A DNA stretch of 64,000 nt from Gentiana macrophylla (GCA_026214975.1 CM047808.1:54710583-54774582), one strand, 5' to 3'; counted from the first letter of the stretch, positions 21,200 through 32,430 are shown. Notes: generated by a model not told the origin, from the sequence alone. Program-made: numbers and translations.

Positions 21200-24100
21200 A
21201 TGACTTTCACTCGTGTTGAACCTGGAATGATTATATCTCTTGACCAGTTTATTGCAAAATACACTGATCAAACTTTAGCCAAAACAATTGCAGCAAAAAT
21301 TAAACAAATCAAAGGACTGGATGCTGCCTTCAACGTTGATCTGAAAAGTGTATGTCTGGAAAGCATTGGAGACTTCTACGAATTTGGAAATACAACTGTA
21401 GAAGGAGAAGACATACACACCTATGCCACTACTGTCAATGATAAGCAGATCAAGGTCACCGAAGATCTAGTTGCTGAAATCTTTGTGTTTGCCAAATCTT
21501 GAGGAACAGCAGCCATCAAGTTGACCAAAGAACAAAAGGAAACACTATGGAAAGATATAGCGATTGATGCAGAATCCGCAGTTTCACAAACCGGGAGCAA
21601 AAGTCTACTCAAACCAGAATTCAATTTTCTCTCAAAAATGTTGGCAAACTGCATAATTGGAAATGCAGGAAACTTTAGCAATCTATCTGGAGCAAATTTG
21701 GATTTAATTTATGTAATTTGGTTTGGAGAAAGTTTTAATTGGCAAAGATATCTATTTGATCAATTAGTGGTACAATCAACTGACTTACCCAAGAAGAAGA
21801 CCGATGTCATGAAAGGTCGTTTCTATCACAAGAAGACTTTTGCCTTAGTGGTCCAATGAATACTCGACCATTTCGGAATCGCAAAGAGGAAAGAAACATC
21901 AGTTGCTGATGGGAATATTGTTATTAAGGAAGAAAAATCCGGGAAAAAGAAAGCTGAGGGTTCTGTAAGTGAACCCAAGAAGAAGAAAAGCAGAAAATCG
22001 AAGAAACCTATAACTGGAGATGAAGTCTTGGAACAGATTGAAGAATTAATCAAGAGAAGAAAACAATTGGAAGATTTAGAGAAAAATAAATCTGATCTTG
22101 TTTCACGAATAATTGAAACAACAATCGCTGAAGGATCAGCACAGACAGAACGAACTGAAGTTATTCTTGCTCAGTCTACTATAACTCCAGTAATTGAAGC
22201 GTTACCCATTCAAGAACCAGCTTCACATTCACAAGAAATTGAGATGACAAAGGAAACTGAAGTTGTCAACAAAGAATAGAATGTTAAAACTGAATTACAT
22301 AAGGAAGCAGAGACTCAGGGGGAACAGACCCTGAGAATTGAACATGATGATGAAGATTCTGACAGTGATGAAAGACTTATCGATAAAACAACGTTGGAAA
22401 TGCTTTCGTTACTTTCAAAATCCAGATCTACCCCCCATAGATCTTTTTCCTGATTAGAATTTGAAGAATCAGCCAAAGGATTTTCAGCTTCTCAATCTGT
22501 GGAAAAAGGAACCGAAGCAGACTCAAGATCAACTAAAATCATTAACTTGGATGAGCAAGTCAATGAAGAAGAACTCATTGACCCAACAATGAAAGAAGTT
22601 CCAGTTACTGAATTGGAACTTGAGCCTACTGAAAATCAAGCTGCTGAAGAAATTGTAAGTGAAAAAGTTTTGGAAACTGAGCCGACAATCTCAGTCTCAG
22701 TCATTGAAAAAGAGTCTTCAGAAATCCCAATCACTATTGAGGGAGGAATCAGCAGAACTGATATTATGCAAACTGATGATGTTGCAAGAACTGATCTTAT
22801 GTACACTGATGATGTTGCAAGAATTGATCTTATGCAAACTGAAGATGTTGTTCTAGAAAGTGGTCAAGATGTCACAAGAGAATCAAGGGAGTTTGTCACT
22901 CAATCAAAATCATTAACTGATCATGGAGAGTTAATGTCAGCTGATTATGAACGATTGCGCAAATATCAATCCTGGAAATTCTGTTCCATTGCAAATCAAA
23001 GGAATCAGCTAGTAGAAATGGAAGCCACTGAAAAATGGGTATTTGATTTATACAACCTTACAAGTCTATCAGAGATAATCAATATCGAAGAATTTTTGAA
23101 TCAGGGATATGCACTGATAAGAAATAGCTACTGGGTGGAAGCCACAGCTGGTGGAAATTTCAAAAAGAATGATGATGATGATGATTCTCAGGAAGATGCC
23201 AATCTGCAGAAAGGGATTCTAGCCTCCTTACAAGAAAAGAGAACTGAAACTGATCAGACTACTGATGATGAGTCTAGTAGTCCTGAAGAATCCAGTGAAA
23301 GCTCTAGTCCTAAAAATGTGTCTGATGCACAACAAGAAGAAAAAGAAGGTTATAAATATCCTACAGACAAGTCCTTGCTAGAAATAGCGAGAATAGTGGC
23401 AAAGATGGCTAGAGAAGAATTAGATAAAGAATTAAATGTTAAGTTATCACCTGCAAGAGATATTGATCAATCAAACTTGGAAGAAATTAGAAAACAATCT
23501 GAAGAAAGAAGAAGGTCGGCAGAATATAAAGAAAAATTGAAGCAAGTTGTCTCACCACTAAAGCAAGCTAAATCAACTAGAATTGAGACAAACAAAGCCA
23601 ATGAACAACAAGCTGGAAGCTCACAAGATGTTCATACTCAGGTTGATCTCATTAAGTATCATCACAATGAGATAATCAGAATTTAAAAGGATGACAACAA
23701 CTTATTGGGAAAAGTCCTAAAGTCCTTAGAAGCTAGTCAAGATGAAAGAACCAAACTTGAAAAGAAGATGGATATTGTCACTGAAAACTGTCAAAACACT
23801 TTGATTGAGCTTCGGAACACAACCATTGAGAATGACGCAAGAAGAGATGAAACTCAAGACAGATGGGAAGGCATTCTCAATAATCTGGTTGATAGAATGA
23901 TTTTAATGGAACAAGGCATGAAGGACTCAGTTGTCGCTCAAACCATTTTGGCATCAACTCAACAAAATCTGAACGCTTACATCAGAAGCCTGATTCATAA
24001 AGATGATGTCAATAAGGGGGAAAGTTTGGACATCCTAAAAGTCAATGCAATTGAGATTCCACAAGTCCTTGCAATTGCTGATGATAAATTGAATGAACTA

Positions 24101-24562
24101 AAGAAAGCTAGATGAGAGTTTACTGATGAAGAAATGGAGTTAATTGTTAAATACTCAGAGCCCAATGACAAAAGAGTTGGTTTGGATTTTCATCTCTACA
24201 GTCTATCAAGAGAAGAATGTTTAGAATCATTCCTACATATGCAGAAGTTGCTCATGCACTACTTCAATAAACATAAGAAATGGGAAGCAGATGGTATTAT
24301 AGATAAATAATCAGAGAAAATTGAAAAGGCTGAACCTAAATTTGTTCAAAATCTACTAAAAACAGCCACCAATGAAAGACTAAGGACAACTGTCTTCACT
24401 TTCGCAGTTCTTTTCAAAAGCAAATTCTTCAGGAAACATAGTTTATCTGAATCATGGAACATTTGGGCAAGCATCCATGGAATTGAAAACTCGGCTACAA
24501 ATGATGCTATAAGAACTGTTGCAGAAACTTATGATAATCAATTTATTTTAACTGTCATGTAA
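21200..24562 (+). pseudogene. S2 ORF2: accessory nuclear/coiled-coil-like protein, seven in-frame stops
   Basis: Family not recognised with certainty. One continuous frame of 1,121 codons (including stops) from the ATG at 21200 to TAA at 24560, with no frameshift. In-frame stops lie at 21500, 21857, 22277, 22451, 23684, 24113 and 24308. Residues 1-220 look globular and share with S1 and S3 ORF2 the pattern V-x5-I-x-ITE and FNWxxYLFDQ. A basic cluster PKKKKSRKSKKP (21974-22009) resembles a nuclear localisation signal. Then come acidic, Ser/Glu/Thr-rich stretches with DDEDSDSDE and NDDDDDSQED, a three-fold 11-residue repeat, and long charged helices likely to form coiled coils (about 23370-24110). 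The C-terminus (about 24310-24560) is again globular, with SWNIWASIHGIE. No signal peptide, membrane span or Env-like feature is seen. Confidence 0.7.
22754..22852 (+). repeat. 33-bp tandem repeat, three copies, in S2 ORF2
   Basis: Units at 22754, 22787 and 22820 encode RTDIMQTDDVA, RTDLMYTDDVA and RIDLMQTEDVV. The unit is a multiple of three, so the frame is kept. Confidence 0.9.
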
Positions 24563-24715
24563 AAAGAAACTATCTTCTAGTTCTTTTTATTTGTGTTGTA
24601 TTTTATTACTCAGCATTGTAACTCTATTATCAAATAAATTCTCAGTTCATCCTGTCATTTATTGTATTCCGTTTTATCTTTTTGCATTGCTTTTAAGGAG
24701 GGTATGGACATCATC

Positions 24716-24729
24716 AAAAAGGGGGAAAT
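24716..24729 (+). promoter_or_regulatory. S2 polypurine tract
   Basis: AAAAAGGGGGAAAT directly before the 3' LTR, the primer for plus-strand DNA synthesis. It is preceded by ATGGACATCATC, a context also seen, diverged, before the S3 3' LTR. Confidence 0.92.
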
Positions 24730-26451
24730 TGTTGGAAATAAATTTTTTGTTTTGATGATGATTCATCGCCTAATCAATTATTGTTATTAACCTCATTGAT
24801 GAAGTGTCATAACTAGCTGTTATAGTGCAAAGCAAAAAGATGTCTAGATATTAATGTATAGGATTTTATAGAGTCTGATATCTGTATAGGTTAAATCAGA
24901 CAAGCACTGTAATAGTTCTAGGCTGTGAACTGAGAAAGTAAGAAACTGAGATTTAATCAAACTAAGATTCTACAAGAAACTGAAAAACAGAGCACATCCA
25001 TGAAACTGAAGAAGATAAGTTCGCTGAGGGACACAGACTCAGTTGGCTTATCTAGAAGATGAAGAACTGAGGGTCACATACTCAGTTATAGAAGATTGAA
25101 GAACTGAGGGTTCAAACTCAGTGATGAAGACTATGTCGAGACTGTAAAGTTAGACTTTAGGCAAGATTGTGGTGACCTAAACTGACTTTATGGATCTTGT
25201 ACGAAGACCTAAGAATCAAAAGGACAATGAATTCTTAGAAGATAATGAGTCATGGTGTACTATGATTAAGTGAATTATAATCAAATGAAAAACTGGAGTA
25301 CTGATAATTGAAGAAGAGTAAAATATCAGTCAACACTGCAAGTCAGTCAATAAACTGACAAGTGATAAACTCAGTTTTACATATCAGTCATCCAATATAC
25401 TGATTGTACAGTCAAACGTTACATATGAAGCAATCTTATTGGATAAATTACTGACAAATCAGAATGGTCACAAAATATAGTCGTTACAAGATTCAAGCAG
25501 GATGAACGGTGAATAAACCCCTCTAAATAGACTACTTCTTCAATAACAAGAAGGGTGTGCAGGAGGAATTAAAAACAGATTTAATTAAAAGATCTAATTA
25601 AGGGGGAAATCCAATTTTGAAAGAATTCCTGCTAAGTACTTAATTGCAAGATCAAGAAATTTCTTCAAGTGTCCAAGCACATTCAAGCAAAATCAAGAAC
25701 TATCATTCGAAGAAAAACACAGCCGTGCAAAATTTAATTATCCAGAAGAAAAGCTCAAATCACAATTGAATCATAGTTATTGAATCAGGTCTCAACTTTG
25801 ATTTCATCAAAGGTATAGATTGTGAAACACCAAGAAGGTGTGAATGACAGTTGAGTGCAGTCAGGAAGACTGTGTTTGTGATGAGCTGGTGAAGAGGCAA
25901 TTCTACCCTTCAAGGACCAGTGTTTCAAACAATTGAAGAACAACAATCCTACCTATTTTACAAGTGTTTAGATAGTGAAGCTAGGGATTGGTCAAGGACT
26001 ATCAGTTTAGAACTTTTTGTAACCGGGCTATCTCAAAGAATTTCTAGTGGAATTTTCCTTTGCATCACAGGGGAAGAGAGGACGTACAAGATTACACCAC
26101 CTGGAACCTCTTTAATTCTTGTTTACATATTTCATGCATTCATTTACTTCATTACAGCTTTAATTATCTAATTCTCGCGTTAAAACCAAGTCAACAGACT
26201 GTTTGTTATATTTAGGCTAATTCTATCCGCTGCCAGTTAACTAGATTAAGAATAAGTTAGTATTGACTTATACTCAGTTGAGTTAGCTGAACTCCGCACA
26301 AGTTAAGGGACAGGAAAAAAACTGAACTGAGCATCAGTTTGAGTTTTGGAGAAACTTAGTTCGTGGGGTACTTTCAGTTTTTGGAAAGCTTTTGGTGACA
26401 AGTTTATTCACCCCCCTATAAACTTGTGTTAGCCTTTCCAAGGGACCAACA
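24730..26451 (+). repeat. S2 3' LTR
   Basis: 1722 bp, TGTTGGAAATAAATTT to GGGACCAACA, followed by CTTCT. It keeps the 31-bp segment deleted from the 5' LTR, and holds the U3 inverted-repeat array (25021-25122) and a mutated TATA box at 25522. Confidence 0.95.
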
Positions 26452-27640
26452 CTTCTACATTGTCGTCAGCAAAACAGCATTTCAAGTTGTTTTAGCTGGA
26501 AGATGAAAAGAGAATATTGATGTTGTAGATTGGACTACATCAGTTGCAGAAAACCGTTTACTTGTGCATACCAAATCAGAAATCAGCTGGTTATGGCACA
26601 AGAAATTGAGTCATCTAAACTTTGATGACATCAACACCCTCGTCAAGAAACAGTTAGTCATTGGACTACAAGAAATCTCATATAAGAAGGATAGCTTATG
26701 TAATGCTTGTCAACAAGGAAAGCAAACAAAAGCATGTTACAAGACTAAATCTCAGCATTCAACAACCAAAGTTCTTGAGCCATTACATATGGACTTATTT
26801 GGACCTATTACCCCAATTAGTATCAGTGGAAAGAAGTATACATTGGTGGTAGTAGATGATTTTTCAAGATACACTTGAGTTATCTTCTTAACCAAGAAAA
26901 GTGAAACCAAGCAAAGACTTACAGAACTACTCAAGAGACTTCAGAATCATAAAGGTGTATCAGTTGTGAAGATAAGATCAGATAAAGGAACTGAATTTCT
27001 CGACAATGTGATTATTGAATATTGTGAAGAAAATGGTGTTTTACACCAACTTGCTGCCATAACAACACCTCAACATAATGGTGTAGCTGAAAGAAGGATT
27101 ATAACACTCAAAGAAGCAGGAAGGACTATGATCTGTGAAGCAAAACTACATGAAAGATATTGGGCAGAGGCAGTTAACACGGCTTGCTATAATAGAACAG
27201 AGCTCTCATGAATAAAAGACATGTTTCGTACGTTCATGCTTTTGGAAGTAAATGTTTCATACACAATAATGGAAAAGATCAACTTTATGTTTTTCAGCCC
27301 AAAGCTGATGAAGGAATTTTTCTGGGATATTCAAGTGTCAGCAAAGCATTTAAAGTACTAAATAAAAGAACACTCAAGCACGAGGAATCAATACATGTGG
27401 TATTTGATGAACCAAATTTCCCTGGTGAAACAACTGAAGAAAGACCAGAACTAGTTTCTCAGTCTCAGTTACCAGTCATGCCAGAATCGGTTTTTTGACA
27501 TTGGAAGACTACGGATTTCATATTCTTCAGATCAAGATCAGTCTCAGTTTCCAACTACTCAACAACCCACTCCTGAACAACATGATTCCGACTCAGTTGG
27601 AGAAAATCAAGAACCAGTTCATGAAGATCCATTCGAAGAA
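26452..27640 (+). pseudogene. S1 protease end and integrase, decayed
   Basis: Begins with the CTTCT duplication and the last protease residues. The pre-integrase zinc-binding domain follows: WHKKLSHLNF..CNACQQGKQTK (about 26593-26735), with the HHCC residues in place. The catalytic core has all three acidic positions: HMDLFGP (about 26787), RSDKGTEFLD (about 26971) and NGVAERR (about 27079). A single TGA at 26876 stands where relatives have Trp in the DDFSRYTW segment. Another stop at 27209 and a frameshift after 27498 follow. The C-terminal part holds GYSSVSKAFKVLNKRT, and a variable linker leads into RT. Confidence 0.88.
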
Positions 27641-29307
27641 AATGTAGATCCCTTGATGCAAGCACCTGTTTATCAATGGATGAGAGATCACCCTGAAGAA
27701 CAATTTTTTGGTGACACTCAAGCCGGAGTTCGAACAAGACATCAACTAGATGCAATGATTGCATGTTTTCTATCTCAATCTGAACCTAAGGAGATAGAAG
27801 AAGCGTTAAAAGATCCAGACTGGATACTAGCTATGCAAGAAGAACTGAATGAATTTGAAAGAAATCAAGTGTGTGAATTGGTAGAAAAACCAGTTCATGT
27901 GAATATCATTTGAACCAAATGGGTTTTCAGAAATAAACTCGATGAAGATGGGAATATCATCAGAAACAAAGCTAGACTTGTAGCTAAAGGGTATTCTCAA
28001 GCAGAAACATAGACATTGATGAAAATTATGCACCAGTTGCAAGATTGGAAGAAATCAGACTATTTCTTGCCTTTGCAGCTCATAAAAAGTATAAAGTGTA
28101 CCAGATGGAAGTTAAAAGCGGATTCTTGAATGGAATACTTGAAGAAGAAGTTTATGTCCAACAACCACCTGGATTCGAGATCAAAGATCAGGCTGATAAA
28201 GTTTTATGACTAAGGAATGCTCTTTATGGACTTAAACAAGCACCAAGAGCTTGGTATGAAACTCTATCTCAGTTTCTAGTGGATAATGGATTTATCAAAG
28301 GAACTATCGGCAAAACCTTATTCAGAATGAAAGATGAAGAAAGTACTCTACTTGTTCAGATCTATGTTGATGACATTATTTTTGGATCAGAAGATGAACA
28401 GTTATGTGAGAAATTTGCAAGTTTAATGAAGCACAAATTTCAGATGAGTATGATGGGAGAATTCAATTATTTTCTTGGATTACAAGTTAAACAATTAGAT
28501 GATGGAATTTTCATTCACCAAACCAAGTATACAAGAGAACTTATCAAAAAGTTTGGTATGGAAAAATCATCTGGAATTTCTACACCAATGGGGACCAACA
28601 TTAGACTATATGAAGACAAAGAAGGCAAAGATGTTGATCAAACACTTTACAGAAGAATGATTGGAAGCTTACTCTATCCTACAGCAAGTAGACCAGACAT
28701 ATCCTTTACTGTTGGTGTTTGTGCAAGGTTTAAGTCGAAACCAAAGGAAAGTCATCTCACAGTTGTAAAAAGGACCTTGAAGTATTTGAAAGTAACAGAT
28801 GGAGTTGGAATTTGGTATTCAAAAGAAGGAGAATTCAAGCTGATATCCTATTCTGACTCAAATTATGCAGGATGCAAAGTGGACATAAAGAGTACCTCAG
28901 GCACATGTCAGTTGCTAGGAAATAGACTTGTGTCATGGTTCAACAAAAACCAAAATTCTATTTCAACTTCAACAGCTGAAGCAGAGTATATAGCAGCTGG
29001 AAGTTGTTGTGCTCAAGTTTTATGGATTAGACAGCAATTAAGAGATTAGGGGATAGAAGAATGAACAATTCCCATAATGTGTGATAACACAAGTGCAATT
29101 GCAATAACTGACAATCTAGTTTTGCACTCAAGGACAAAACACATTGATGTGCGACATCAGTTTATAAGAGATCATGCAGAGAAAAAGGATATTACAGCTC
29201 TTTTTGTACCTACTGAAGATCAGTTGGCCGAAATATTTACAAAACCTTTGGATAAAGAAAGATTTGCCAAATTAAGAACTCAGTTGGGGATAATCAAAGT
29301 CAGTTAA
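27641..29307 (+). pseudogene. S1 reverse transcriptase and RNase H, decayed
   Basis: RT begins with the EALKDPDWILAMQEELNEFE segment (about 27800-27860). Stops and frameshifts occur at 27911, 28010 and about 28120-28280. The catalytic loop QIYVDDIIFGS has YVDDI at 28363-28377 with both Asp residues. RNase H follows: SYSDSNYAGCKVD (about 28850), STSTAEAEYIAAGSCCAQ (about 28968) and, after a stop at 29047, RTKHIDVRHQFIRDH and the end signature LAEIFTKPL (about 29227). The 256-codon frame 28279-29049 is intact. The TAEAEYIAAGSCCAQ and RDH signatures place it in the Sirevirus lineage. Confidence 0.9.
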
Positions 29308-29499
29308 GTCAGTCAAGTCAGTTTAAGCCAGAGATTCATCAAGGGGATTAATTTTTGTTATGCTGGGTGCGCTCACTTAACATATTAGTCATTGACATCA
29401 ACAATCTCAAATTGACCAACTGGAACTGAAAGATATTTTGGAACTGAAAGTTTACTCTAAAACTAACTTCAGCATCATTTTTACAATAGTCACCTGAAG
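29308..29499 (+). other. S1 spacer between RNase H and ORF2, interrupted by T1
   Basis: Non-coding, immediately after the pol stop. It contains the CAGTCAAGTCAGTTTAAGCC repeat-like start and no recognisable polypurine tract. Similarity to the S3 spacer resumes at about 33138-33160, on the far side of T1. Confidence 0.5.
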
Positions 29500-31376
29500 T
29501 CAAAAATCAAACCCTTTATCCATCCATATAGCGGGACGACCCCGAGCTCCAACTGGGCCCCTCAAAACTGGTTGCAGTTTCGGCCGACAAGGAAAAGTCG
29601 AATCCTTCCTACCCTCGTTGGTTGTTTTGTCTGGGTTCTCAGTTATCTTGATCACATTGGATAGAAGAGGTGCCACCTCAGGGTTTAAGCCGGGAGAAAC
29701 AACATCAGAAACTTCATATGTAGTCACAGTCATGGCGCCGCCTTCATCCAAAGTATTCTGGTTTTTCTTGGAAACATTCCCCTCGTCGACCTCTTCTTCA
29801 TCGGCGGCCCTAGCGGGAGATTTTACCCTTGCTATGCACCTCTTCCTCTTCGATTTAGATGACACAAAGGCAGTCGAAAGCCCCGCCTTAGTATTCAGAG
29901 GTTCACCGAGTGAGGTGGCATCCGTAGACAATGCAGATAGACTGACAGTCTTAAGCTGCATGTCTGCATTTTTAGCCTACAGAGCTTCATTCGCTCTCTT
30001 TCTTTTCATGATTTTTGAAAGCCGAGACGCTCTATCATCAATGGTATCACGTATCTTGCCTAAACAGGACAAAATCAACTACATATTACAAACCATAAAT
30101 AAGGTTGCAGATAAATTAAAGCCAAAACGATGAAAAAACCCTAAACAAAAGGAAAAAGGTAAGAGCGTTATGTCGATCTTTACTTTATTGATGGCACTAT
30201 GCATACCAGTCTTTGTCAGAAAACAACGTCGAAGGTTCAACAACAGGGGCCAGTCGAGGCCGGAGCCAGGGATACCAGCCAAAACACTGTAAGGCTACCG
30301 GATATCAATTAAGGACCTCCAACTAAACACCCTCTCCCTGTTTGCACCATCCCATCCGAGAAGATTGTAAATCTTGTTGACCAACTCCTGCTCATCTGTC
30401 TCAAGCACCTAGGAGATGGTGATCAAATTAATCCTCTTTGTTGGCCGCACTTCAAACATAAGGAGGTGACAATCCACGCCAGACTCAACGATCAGACCGC
30501 ATTGCTCCTAGTCGTTTACTTTTCCAGGAAGCCAATAAAACAGCAGACACATGTTGACTTTGGCTCGGACTAAAAGTAGATTGGGTATCATGGGGATCAT
30601 TCATCTGGCTCTCCCAAAAGTATAAAACTTTAGAAAAACAAGAAGGGTAGACTCATATTTCAGCATTCGACACAGAATAATGAAGGCCAAGATTATCTCC
30701 ACAGCCTCCGGGACGAAATCACTGGGTAGGGTGGCCAGCCTATCCGTTATATCCACAAAAAAATGATCTAAGGGCAGACGCAACCCCGACACAAAGTGAT
30801 CGTAAAACAATATGAGGGCATCCATCTCAAGGCAATGGCTGGCCCGATCAACATCCACATCAGAGTCACTCAACTAAGGATGTTCCTTCGTCTGGTTAGA
30901 AGCAGCAGCCGAACTATTGGTAAAACTTTTAAAAAGATAACCAAGGGAGATGTTATACCTTGTGAAGGTTCTTGAGGCATCAAGGCTCCAATGAATATCG
31001 GGCCATTGAATTTCGATTTCCTTATCCATAGTGGCTATCGACTTATCCTCCTTTGCGGCCTCAGGATTGTTGGATCTAGGAGTCTTATTCCTTTTTACAC
31101 CCTCCTCATCACCACCTTTGGTGGGCGCGACCCTTTACGTGGAACTCTGGGCCCTAGGAGCACTTTAAGGCCCTTAAGTGTGGTCTTCTCAGGTTTGGCT
31201 CGCTCCAAGACTACCCCACGGACAGTAGCTTTGCGGCATCCGTCCCCCGACTATTCGGGCAACATCAAGACCATCTCCTCACTAACGCTAGTCGTCTGGC
31301 TAGAGCTCGCCTCCTTATTATCCCCTAAAGCATGACCGCGAACGCCATCGTTTTCATCATCGCCGCTCTGAGACAT
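29500..31376 (-). pseudogene. T1 antisense ORF, putative gypsy-type transposon protein
   Basis: On the minus strand the ATG at 31376 opens MSQSGDDENDG. A conserved core SGLRLPLDHFFVDITDRLATLP..IILAFIILCRMLKYESTL lies at about 30640-30790 and matches the plant domain known as putative gypsy-type transposon (PF04195-like): the order (R/L)LPL-x-FF, a hydrophobic helix ending LCR, and a further helix. A low-complexity, charged C-terminal part (SKRKRCIARVKSPARAADEEE) ends at 29500. Stops and frameshifts occur at about 31250, 30600, 30300 and 30000. Its molecular function is not known. The plus-strand frame 29618-30133 is a shadow. Confidence 0.55.
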
Positions 31377-31916
31377 CCTACAAAACAAAAGGACGAGGCG
31401 GATAAGCCATCACCCAAGACAATTGAACTCAGGCCAATATGAGTCATCTCGTCTTGACACCCCGTCTTTCGTTTCACATCAAGACGCATAAAGCCCCAGA
31501 AATCATGAATAAAAACACCGAAAGAAAGTACTCAATCAGACGATAACAACACAGGGGCAAAATTCAAATGCCATAATAAGGGAGGCTAAATTCTGGTAAA
31601 ACTCAGGGACAAGGGTTGAGGGCGACGGAAATATCTACAAACTCAAATCCAGAAAAAGCCCAATGACATATTTCATCATCGAAAAGAAACAAAAAAACAC
31701 ATACAAAACAACCCACAAAAGCATGAGAAACCGGGAAAATAAAGCGGTTCACATGATAATCGACAGGAAATATGGTGAAAATGGAAAGAGGTAAAGCAAC
31801 CCCTTGAACTTTGGCCAAAAATTGCTTCACCGGAATTTCCACTGACTCACCGATAATAAGGAACTGCCGAAGGAGTTATAAATTTGGAAAATGCTTGGGT
31901 CAGGGACTCGCCCCCC
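31377..31916 (-). other. Leader of the T1 antisense ORF with a possible intron
   Basis: Between the minus-strand TATA box and the ATG the minus strand has GGTGAGT at about 31847 and TTTTGTTTTGTAG directly before the ATG at about 31378. These look like a splice donor and acceptor of a 5' untranslated intron of about 470 bp. This is a sequence impression only. A minus-strand 79-codon frame at 31603-31842 would lie within it. Confidence 0.35.
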
Positions 31917-31923
31917 ATTTATA
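31917..31923 (-). promoter_or_regulatory. Minus-strand TATA box for the T1 antisense ORF
   Basis: TATAAAT in CTTATAAATGGGGGG, about 540 bp upstream of the antisense ATG and about 70 bp before the putative splice donor. It suggests the antisense ORF has its own promoter. Confidence 0.45.
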
Positions 31924-32141
31924 AGCATGAAAGTATATATCCGACGGTGGTGATGGTGATGATCTGATGGATGAAATCGAAAGCCGGAATTCCAAATTTC
32001 AAATTTTGAAACAGTCATCATTGTAATGCGGATCACGAAAGGACCACAGCCAAGCATAGTAGGCAGTGTGTCTCGTCAGCTGTCATATCAACTATAGATG
32101 GGAAAGAACACCTGAAACAGACACGAGACCGACTTAGAAAG

Positions 32142-32430
32142 GCTAGGGATCAAAGATCCTAAAATGCCAAATCAAATGAAGTTAAGGCTATTTGCCCAAA
32201 TATAACTTCAAAGCGGCTAAGGAAATCTACCCATTAAAGTAATCTTATGAAGCTAAGGCTACTCGCCCAACTATAGCTTCGAATCGGCTAGAGATCAAAG
32301 ATCCCGAAACGCCAAATCGAATGAAGTTAAGGCAATTCACCCAAATATAACTTTGAATCGGTTCAGGCGATCCACCCAATAAAGCCACCTCATGAGAACA
32401 AAACTCCCCGCCTGAGTATAAGTTTTTTTT
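32142..32430. repeat. 145-bp tandem repeat, about two copies, in T1
   Basis: The unit starts GCTAG(G/A)GATCAAAGATCC at 32142 and 32287. It contains CAAAT(C/A)(A/G)AATGAAGTTAAGGC, CCCAAATATAACTT, CGGCTAAGG or CGGTTCAGG and CCACCCAATAAAG. Within each unit the AAG(C/T)TAAGGC..GCCCAA.TATA block recurs at half-unit spacing, so there is a weaker 70-75 bp sub-period. Confidence 0.75.

Larger units (their letters stand above)
17710..26451 (+). mobile_element. S2: complete non-autonomous Sirevirus-like element without pol
   Basis: An 8742-bp element bounded by two related LTRs (1693 and 1722 bp) and CTTCT target duplications. It has a Met-tRNA primer site and a polypurine tract. Between them lie a gag-derived frame (19513 to about 20860) and ORF2 (21200-24562). 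There is no protease, integrase, reverse transcriptase or RNase H. It must have been mobilised by an autonomous relative; S1 and S4 share its LTR type. Its insertion into S1 protease shows S1 is older. Confidence 0.95.

Noticed and set aside
29618..30133. 171-codon plus-strand open frame
   Set aside because: Antisense to the charged C-terminus of the T1 minus-strand ORF, which has the recognisable domain.
32142..32430. CRISPR-like spaced repeat
   Set aside because: Units are contiguous 145-bp tandems in plant DNA, not short repeats with unique spacers.
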